This document shows positions 56,901 through 64,000 of a stretch of DNA of 64,000 bases, piece by piece. Each line of letters starts with the position of its first letter. The stretch's first letter is position 1. The notes under the pieces were generated by a model, which saw only the letters and a list, made by a program, of their open reading frames with translations, was not told the DNA's origin and ran no database searches. The stretch covers positions 14,530,706-14,594,705 of the forward strand of contig NC_061062.1 of assembly GCF_021917145.1 (NCBI RefSeq), in the 5' to 3' direction. The DNA comes from Hypomesus transpacificus (lineage: Eukaryota > Chordata > Actinopteri > Osmeriformes > Osmeridae). The translations under genes and the position numbers were made by a program.

Positions 56901-58478
56901 GTGAAGCATTTTTTGGAGGGCTTTTTTCCCGGGTCACACATTCTGACGGCCGTCAGAAATGGTGACCTCTGTGTTATTGGCTCTGTGATGACTCCAAATC
57001 AGAAAACATGGTTCCAGATTAGTGTGAAGGGATGATATAACTACCGCAAACCATTGTTTGAAGATTTAACTCCTTTGGGAAGCAGTTACGGTGGGGTGAA
57101 ACATTTTTTGGAGGGCTTTTTTCCCGGGTCACACATTCTGACAGCTGTCAGAAATGGTGACCTCTATAGAAGTGGCTCTGTGATGGCTCCAAATCAGAAA
57201 ATATGGTTCCAGATTAGTGTGAAGGGATAATATAACTACCACAAACCATTAATTTAAGTTTTAACTCATTTGGGAAGCAGTTACTTTGGGGTGAAACATT
57301 TTTTGGAGGGCTTTTTTCCCGGGTCACACATTCTGACGGCTGTCAGAAATGGTGACCTCTGTGTTATTGGCTCTGTGATGACACCATATCAGAAAATATG
57401 GTTCCAGGTTACTGTGAAGGGATGATATAACTACCACAAACCATTGTTTGAAGATTTAACTCCTTTGGGAAGCAGTTACGGTGGGGTGAAACATTTTTTG
57501 GAGGGCTTTTTTCCCGGGTCACACATTCTGACAGCTGTCAGAAATGGTGACCTCTGTAGAAGTGGCTCTGTGATGGCTCCAAATCAGAAAATATGGTTCC
57601 AGATTACTGTGAAGGGATGATATAACTACCACAAACCATTAATTGAAGTTTTAACTCATTTGGGAAGCATTTACGGTGGGGTGAAACATTTTTTGGAGGG
57701 CTTTTTTCCCGGGTCACACATTCTGACGGCCGTCAGAAATGGTGACCTCTGTGTTATTGGCTCTGTGATGACACCAAATCAGAAAATATGGTTCCAGATT
57801 ACTGTGAAGGGATGATATAACTACCACAAACCATTAATTGAAGTTTTAACTCATTTGGGAAGCATTTACGGTGGGGTAACACGTTATTTCGATCAATTTC
57901 CTTTTTTTTTTTTTTTTGGGTCACACATTCTGACGGCTGTCAGAAATGGTGACCTCTGTGTTATTGGCTCTGTGATGACTCAAAATCAGAAAATATGGTT
58001 CCAGATTAGTGTGAAGGGATGATATAACTACCACAAACCATTGTTTGAAGATTTAACTCCTTTGGGAAGCAGTTACGGTGGGGTGAAACATTTTTTGGAG
58101 GGCTTTTTTCCCGGGTCACACATTCTGACGGCTGTCAGAAATGGTGACCTCTGTGTTATTGGCTCTGTGATGACACCAAATCAGAAAATATGGTTCCAGA
58201 TTACTGTGAAGGGATGATATAACTACCACAAACCATTAATTGAAGTTTTAACTCATTTGGGAAGCATTTACGGTGGGGTAACACGTAATTTCGATCAATT
58301 TCTTTTTCCTTTTTTTTTTTTTTTGGGTCACACATTCTGACGGCTGTCAGAAATGGTGACCTCTGTGTTATTGGCTCTGTGATGACTCCAAATCAGAAAA
58401 TATGGTTCCAGATTAGTGTGAAGGGATGATATAACTACGAAAACCATCGTTTGAAGATTGAACTCCTTTGGGAAGCAG
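50975..58478. repeat. Satellite array: 28 monomers of about 195 bp in three higher-order blocks
   Basis: Taking the first A of ACACATTCTGAC as unit start, monomers begin at 51041, 51263, 51458, 51674, 51869, 52064, 52259, 52467, 52662, 52874, 53069, 53264, 53481, 53676, 53871, 54066, 54261, 54468, 54663 (split by a LINE), 56741, 56936, 57131, 57326, 57521, 57716, 57923, 58118 and 58330. Most are exactly 195 bp. A subtype with AACACGTAATTTCGATCAAT and a T-run tail is 208-217 bp. Variant marks repeat at 1,806 bp, giving blocks 51263-53068 (9 monomers), 53069-56935 (10 plus LINE) and 56936-58478 (8, the last cut by a transposon). A diverged partial unit precedes the array (50975-51040). No open frame is conserved between monomers. 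Confidence 0.93.
54672..56535 (+). mobile_element. 5'-truncated L2-type non-LTR retrotransposon
   Basis: It interrupts the satellite monomer starting at 54663 and adds about 1,866 bp compared with the uninterrupted sister monomer at 58118. An open frame from 54673 to 55603 encodes the last part of the reverse transcriptase: it opens inside the GSVLGPLLF motif and has the catalytic YADDTQLY box, then [31 protein letters not shown] and a C-terminal LLWNKLP region. A 3' UTR of about 0.9 kb ends in AAAGGGCTATACAAATAAAG followed by TTGATT-type repeats, as in fish L2/CR1-like elements. The endonuclease and first ORF are absent. No clear target duplication longer than TCT is visible. The frame has no stops, so the insertion is fairly young, but it cannot be autonomous. 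Confidence 0.88.
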
Positions 58479-58751
58479 CAGTGTGCGAAATACGGGGGGG
58501 TTCGGGGGGGCTCGACCCCCCCGATTGACCCATGAGCCCCCCTGAAAGCCTCAAAAGTAAAATTTGAGGGGGGTCTCAACTTTTGTAAAAAATAAATAAA
58601 AATATGTTTTTTATATATGTTAATGGTCACTTTAATGTTTTTATGCTGCTCACCATGTCCAATATTCAGAATTCAAAATATTTATTTACAACTAATGTGC
58701 TATTTTTTGCCAAGCGGAGCAAGCCCGTCCTGTGCTCTATGCAAATTAGCC

Positions 58752-61008
58752 ATGCGCGCCAAAAAGAATAAACAAGACGAAATACTAAAAATGGCTAGCA
58801 AGCGAAAGCGCGTGAATGTGTCACTCGCACACTTTGGATTCACATCTAAAAAGGTGACACTCAGAGATGAAGAGGAGCCTAAAGACGATGCTGGTACAGC
58901 TGACACAGTGGCAAGAACAGAGGATCTTCTCCCACCCAGTGGCTCCCCAGAAGAAGAACAACGTGAAGTTGAGGCTAATTGCTCCGAAGACGCAGCAGGT
59001 GCTGCGGAAACTTTAACTACTGCTGCTGCTAGCAGCAATAGTGACTTGCCGGCTGGTTGGACACTGAAGCAGGTGGGCGAATGGAAAGATCGCAACGCTT
59101 GGCTTGACATTAAGGCAGGAAAATTGGGGTGTTTAGTCTGTAGAATTGCAAAAACGTTGCTACTGTCAGAAAAGGGACCGGGGTGTACACCTCGCAGAAG
59201 AATGGATCAATGGTGATGTTACGAGCTCTGAAGCAAAGAGGCTACGGAAGAAAATATACAAACACAGGGACAGCCAGGCCCACGCAAGGTCAGTGGAAAT
59301 AGCGCAGGTGAAAGGGAAAGACACCCTTCCGAACACGTTCATTGACATACAGTCCGAGTTACTCAAGACAACAACAGTCTCGTTCAGAACAGCTTACACC
59401 GTGGCAAAAGAAAGGCTATCCTACAGAAAGCTCAACCCACTAATGACAATGCAGGAGCTAAATGGAGCCGAAGTTGGTAATATCCACAAATCTGACCATG
59501 CATGCGCAGAAATAATCAGTCACGTTGCCAAGGAAATGCGCCGCAAATTTGTCTGCAGTGTGAAAGAAATGGATTCACGGGTGTCAATCACAATTGACGA
59601 AAGCACCATTCATGGCAGGGCCTATCTAATACTCTACGTAAGATGTGATGTCAGCGGCAAGGGGAATGTAGAGAATGTTTTCCTGGATCTAGTGGAACTT
59701 ACAGATGGGGTCGATGCTGAATCCATTTTTAACTCGATGATGGCGAGTCTACTTAAAGCGGGAATGGATGATGCATTTTTGAAGACGCACCTGATAAGCA
59801 TTGCCACCGATGGAGCTGCGGTGCTGACAGGAAAAGCCAGTGGGCTTGTCGTTAGACTCAAGGAAAAGTTTCCGAACGTGCAGTCTGTTCACTGCCTGGC
59901 GCATAGATTAGAACTGGCTGTCAAAGATGCTCTTAAAGAAGTGGCTGGCACTAATCAGTTTGAGTTCTTTATTTCAAAGTTATACTCCCTTTACAATCAG
60001 TCAACCAGGAACGCCAGGTTGCTTAGAGAAGCAGCGGCCGAGCTCGACATGGAAATACTGAAAATAGGTCAAATATTCACCATCAGATGGGTTGCCAGCA
60101 GCTTTAAAACAGTTAAGGCAGTATGGAAAGATTTCCCCGCACTAGCACACCATTTCAAAACAGCTAGTGAGGACACATCACGCAATGATCTTGAAAGGCA
60201 AAAATATAAGGGACTTCTGAAGCACCTTGCTAACTCAGGATTTGTGGAAGATTTGGCTGTCATGAAAGACATCCTGCGTGAACTCCAGGGCCTGTCTCTC
60301 AAGCTGCAGAAAAGAGAAATGTCACTAGTGGATTCAAGTCTCGCCATCGAACAAACTATTAATGTTTTGGCGACCATGAAGACGTCTGGTGGGGGGAAAT
60401 CAACCAAGAAGGCCGAACAGTCCGTCTCATCTGGCCTTTTTAAGGGCGCAGAGCTGAGTGAAGGCAGGGCGAAAATAAACAGCTCTCGGTTTTATGAATC
60501 AGTGATCGCGTCTCTAACTAAGCGATTACCGGAGTCAAATTTGGTCATGATGCTCAAAGCTCTTGACAAGCGTTTTTGGCCAGGAGAGCAGGAGGATCTG
60601 CTTTTGCATGGTGAACCAGAAGTACACAGCCTTGCGAAAGCGCTTGGATTACCAACCAGAGAGGCCGTGGAGCAGTTTCGAGATTGGAAATTGCAGGGCA
60701 CTGCACCGGGGAAAACATTGGAAAGTATGCACATAGCAAGTCGCACGTATCTCCCCACGTCAGCTGAGTGCGAACGAGGCTTTTCCGCAGTTAATAACAC
60801 GGACAACCAGAAGCGCAACAGGTTGCGCGAAGACAGCCTGTCTTCACTCCTGTTTGTGGACCTCAACGGACCTCCTCTGGACAAATTTGACCCAGTTCCG
60901 TTTGTCAGAAGCTGGATTAAAGCAGGACATCGCCTGTCTTCATCCTGGAAACCTGGACGGCAACCACAAGAAGTTGAGCCAAGGCATCTTTGGTCTATTT
61001 TAACTTAA
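58752..61008 (+). pseudogene. hAT transposase (KIAA1586-like), one-base frameshift
   Basis: The first segment (ATG at 58752 or 58791, MASKRKRVNVSLAHFGFTSK) runs to about 59180 and covers a nuclear, acidic N-terminus and the start of a zinc finger (GCLVC). The second segment, in the frame one base on, runs to the stop at 61006-61008 and covers the finger's HRDSQAH half, the RNase-H-like core (SITIDEST, SIATDGAAVLTG, VHCLAHRLELAVKDA) and the C-terminal hAT dimerisation region (SAECERGFSAVNNTDNQKRN). The two frames overlap at 59146-59216; the join is best explained by one extra base in the GGGG run near 59180. Otherwise there are no stops over about 750 codons. Fish homologues are often labelled E3 SUMO-protein ligase KIAA1586-like, but here transposon ends flank the gene, so transposase is the better name. 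A sequencing error or genuine inactivation are both possible. Confidence 0.8.
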
Positions 61009-61011
61009 GGT

Positions 61012-61062
61012 AAGAGAGAGAGAGCAAGAGAATGAGAGAGAGAGAGAGCGAGAGAGAGAGCG
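61012..61062. repeat. (GA)n imperfect microsatellite
   Basis: GA-rich run with interruptions directly after the transposase stop codon, inside the hAT element. Confidence 0.85.
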
Positions 61063-61584
61063 CACCCGCTGTGGTGATGTTTGGCTTTTTGTGGGCTGTC
61101 TGTCAGCATCCGCTGTGGTGCTTTTTTCAATTTGAGCGATGGGCCTGTTTGCACGGTTAGACGAATGTGCTTTGTGTAGGCCTATGTGTTTAATGACGTA
61201 TCTGTCTGATCATATTTGCTGTAGATAGATAGTTAAATAATGTCACACTAACGGTCATACACTGCAGGCTCTCATTTGCAAGTGCACGGATTGCGTGCCA
61301 GTCTCCGATTTATTCAGCGGCATTTATTCAGTTGATTGCTCTGTAAGTGCGCCAGATTGGTGCCAATTATTGTCGTTTCTGCATTGTATTCCACAACGTT
61401 GCCTCTTAAAACAACGTGTATCCAAACAACTTTAGCCAATGCAATGTCAGTGAATAGGCTACTATGTCGGATTATCAAAAAGTGTTAGTGTGTCCGTGTG
61501 TGATGTCATGTAGGCTATAGACTGGAGAAAAAAAAAATCGGGAGATGGGGACCCCCCCGAATATGGATGGGTATTTCGCACATG

Positions 61585-61760
61585 GTGGGGTCACACATTT
61601 TTTGGAGGGCTTTTTTTCTGGGTCACACATTCTGATGGCTTTCAGAAATGGTGACCTTTGTGGAACTGGCTTTGTGATGGCTCCAAATCAGAAAATATGG
61701 TTCCAGATTAGTGTGAAGGGATGAAATAACTACCCCAAACCATTGTTCGAAGTTTTTCTT
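61585..61760. repeat. Diverged terminal satellite monomer beyond the hAT element
   Basis: GGGTCACACATTCTGATGGC ... CAGAAATGGTGACC ... GGTTCCAGATTAGTGTGAAG continues the array after the transposon. Its dyad is decayed (TCTGATGGCTTTCAGA). It is more diverged than any inner monomer, as expected at an array edge. Confidence 0.85.
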
Positions 61761-64000
61761 GTGTGCTCACTTAATACACTCTGACATCTTGTTGATTTGG
61801 TCTTTGTGTAACATGAAGTTTCAAGAGAGAGCACCAGAGGGCACTCTTTAAGGGCTTGTTCTGTGTCAAGCCCTTACAGACAGTGGCAAATGCTTACTTT
61901 GCTCATTGCTGAAGGTATTTATAGCTGGAAAAGAATGTTTATTTTCAACCAGTCATTCGAAACCACAGTTTAGTACACATCTTCACAGATTTAATTAAAG
62001 AGTGGCGATTGGTCTGACGTGAACTTGGGAAAGGACAAATTGGCAACCGAGTAGTAGGCTAAATATGTAGCAGACTGTACAGCACGATAACCTCTGACCA
62101 TATTAGTCAACTAAAACATAAAGTTTATTATATGTTTTCTTGAACATAAATCATACTTAAGACGACCAACATCAGTTGATGCCACGTTGTAGTTGTTGTC
62201 CCTGTTAGGAGCACTGTGTCATCTGACCTCTGACACTTTCAGAGTCTTCAGAGCTCTAGTGTCGTGACAGACCTCTCTGGGAGCTCCCTGGCTCTGTACA
62301 ACCCCCAACCGCCTAAAAAGGCCTGGCGGAGCTGTGCTGTAGCACTGAAAGTCCTGGCTAAGAATAAACCCAGGCTACAGGGGATAAGGTTACCTTGCAG
62401 CCCCCACCCCTCCAGCCGTCTGTGCCGTGTTCTGACCTATACCCATGTGAGGCACCAACAACACATGCTGGGCTTCTCATCTGCTGTCCCCTTTCCCTAC
62501 TCTGCCCCTGGTTTGGCGCTCTTCCCCCCATTTTAGCTGTCTTTCCCAGACCCCCCTCTGCAATGCTGTGACGCTGGCAGCTCTGCAACTGTAAATCTTT
62601 TTAAACGTTTTTCTCCAGAAGAATTCAACCTTTGGATTACGTGTAGAAAGTCTGAAAACCAAGGAGTTCACTGGGTTAACTGAGCTGGAACGTTAATTAA
62701 TGGAATTTTGTTTTTCTTTTTAGATTTGGTCGGAATCTAAGTAACTGTTTGGATTGCAAAGAGTCTGCTTAGTTCCTACGTAGAAGCTTTGCTTCTCCGC
62801 TGAGGGTTTGTGCCTGATATTAAGTCTTCATAATCATCATGGCGGCAGCTGCTCCTCAAGGTAAAGCTGGCACACCTTTCGGGTTCTGTAAATTAGAACT
62901 ACAATAATGCTTCATTGTACGTTTCTGCCACAATATAAACAATGTATGTTATCAGGAGGCCATTCTTGTTTCTATGACATCTCCTGTTTGGAAAATGTAG
63001 TGAATGTTGGTTGCTATAAATACCACATATCATGTAGCCTGAGATTGAGTAGCGCCACCCTGGAACATGACAGTGCAGCAGTGGCCACTGGCTGTTGGAA
63101 CTCACTGGCTCTGTAGCTGACTGTATGTAACACAGTTAAACTGATACAAACGTAAACAACTTTTCACAAACAACGACAGAAAAAAGTATTATGGGCAAGA
63201 CTTGATATTATTATATCAATATATCAAGTATTATTGCCTGAAAATGACAACTGACATTCTGGTGTTATCGAGTTGTGGGTGTTTTAAAATGCCTGTTTGT
63301 TAGTGATTCTTCATGTGTTTATGTTTGGAGGAGTGGATCATGGAAGTTACGCTTATGTTGAAGCAGCACTTGAAGGAAGGGAAGGAGGTGTGATGACTTT
63401 GGCAGTGTTTAAAACCTACCCAACACCACCAGTAGTACATAACAGCCAAGGACATAAATATCAGCTTACCATGAACATCCTCTCCCACATTATTCCATAT
63501 AATTAACAGCCTTTCACACATGACTTCACACAGTGACAGATATAAAGTACTATACGTACTCTAAACTCAACTCAAACTCAACCAAAGTGTTGACTTGGGT
63601 TTTAATTATTGATCAAATAAACCCAAAAGTACACCACCTAAGTGGTGTCTATGTTGCTGAAGAAGCAAATGGCCCTTTCTGTGCTTCGGGAAGGAGAGTT
63701 ATGATGGATCATCATTGATCTGAGCAATCAAGCAAATCCAGACATCTTGTTAGGGATGAGGTGTAAAATTATGAATTCAATAATAAGCCATGCAGTAAAA
63801 ACAGAACACAATAGCTTGATGCAAGGCAAAGATCCACATCCCGTGATCATATCTCAAAGCTCCTGAGGACAATCTCTCTCAACTGTCCTTAGAGGTTAGC
63901 TGCATGTCTAGTGCATGATGCAGCTGTTTGTCTTGTTAGGTACAGTACTGTATAGTACAGTATAGTACAAACCCTTCATAGTCTTACAATACTGTCCATT
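61761..64000. other. Mostly unassigned sequence at the right end
   Basis: No recognisable protein-coding exon apart from the weak candidate at 62839-62860. 62230-62540 is CT-rich and GC-richer, with short frames on both strands but no motif. Confidence 0.4.
62839..62860 (+). CDS. Possible first coding exon (MAAAAPQ) of an unidentified gene
   Basis: ATGGCGGCAGCTGCTCCTCA ends in AAG and is followed by a consensus donor GTAAAG at 62861. The Ala-rich start, the Kozak-like context (ATCATCATGG) and the donor suggest a 5' coding exon, but the product cannot be identified from seven residues and the rest would lie beyond the window. Confidence 0.25.

Larger units (their letters stand above)
58479..61584 (+). 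mobile_element. hAT superfamily DNA transposon, 3.1 kb
   Basis: Left end CAGTGTGCGAAATAC (58479) and right end GTATTTCGCACATG (61571-61584) are inverted repeats differing by one missing base. Subterminal runs of G at the left (GGGGGGG TTC GGGGGGG) and C at the right are also mirrored. The element lies in the satellite monomer that starts at 58330. Flanks are GGGAAGCAG and GTGGGGTC; relative to intact monomers about five bases (TTACG) are missing and no 8-bp target duplication is seen. It carries a transposase with hAT motifs. A GA microsatellite (61012-61062) lies in its 3' region. Confidence 0.8.

Noticed and set aside
51041-58478. CRISPR-like direct repeats
   Set aside because: Monomers are contiguous 195-bp units without unique spacers, in vertebrate DNA; this is a satellite.
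62264-62536. 90-codon plus-strand frame
   Set aside because: Pro/Ser-rich low-complexity translation with no motif, splice context or similarity I recognise.

Overview
The window is vertebrate nuclear DNA from a teleost fish. Genes are split by GT-AG introns, intergenic stretches are AT-rich, and fish-type transposons and microsatellites are frequent. The gene order col10a1 - marcks - fyn - traf3ip2 matches a block of human chromosome 6q21-q22, and protein details such as the short MARCKS and the collagen X layout fit a ray-finned fish. A remnant of a Tc1-like end common in salmonid and pike genomes hints at that part of the tree, but I cannot name the species.

Layout. 1.1-7.0 kb (+): a TGFBRAP1/Vps3-type endosomal tethering subunit in 11 coding exons, all of which I could place, predicting about 845 residues. 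7-20.9 kb: a gene-poor interval with a 4-bp-flanked solo LTR (or Ginger-like element) at 9.18-9.78 kb. 20.9-25.6 kb (+): col10a1 with a TATA promoter, a 5' UTR exon, a signal-peptide exon and one long exon for the triple helix and C1q domain. 28.5-30.6 kb (-): marcks in two exons. 31-38.7 kb: noncoding, with two possible fyn 5' UTR exons. 38.8-44.0 kb (+): fyn, clear from the myristoylated N-terminus to the C-terminal regulatory tail, but damaged at 40.07-40.56 kb by an inverted duplication that ends the first SH3 exon early and stands where the first SH2 exon should be. 47.7-50.5 kb (+): traf3ip2 (Act1) with a full SEFIR domain. 51-61.8 kb: a satellite array. 62-64 kb: little that can be assigned, apart from a possible first exon at 62.84 kb.

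The satellite array is the most unusual part. It has 28 monomers of about 195 bp (208-217 bp in a T-rich subtype), arranged in three higher-order blocks of 9, 10 and 8 monomers. The block period is 1,806 bp between the first two blocks. Each monomer carries a 38-bp imperfect dyad. Framed at the dyad centre, the monomer looks like a roughly 195-bp element with 19-bp terminal inverted repeats joined head to tail, so the array may be a tandemly amplified MITE. A 5'-truncated L2-type LINE sits in one block but not in its sister block, and a nearly intact 3.1-kb hAT transposon with a one-base frameshift sits in the last full monomer.

Functionally the genes are independent neighbours rather than one pathway: endosomal tethering (tgfbrap1), hypertrophic cartilage matrix (col10a1), membrane/actin/PIP2 regulation (marcks), Src-family signalling (fyn) and IL-17 receptor signalling (traf3ip2). 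Exon boundaries were set by hand from splice signals, reading phase and recalled family protein sequence, not from transcripts.
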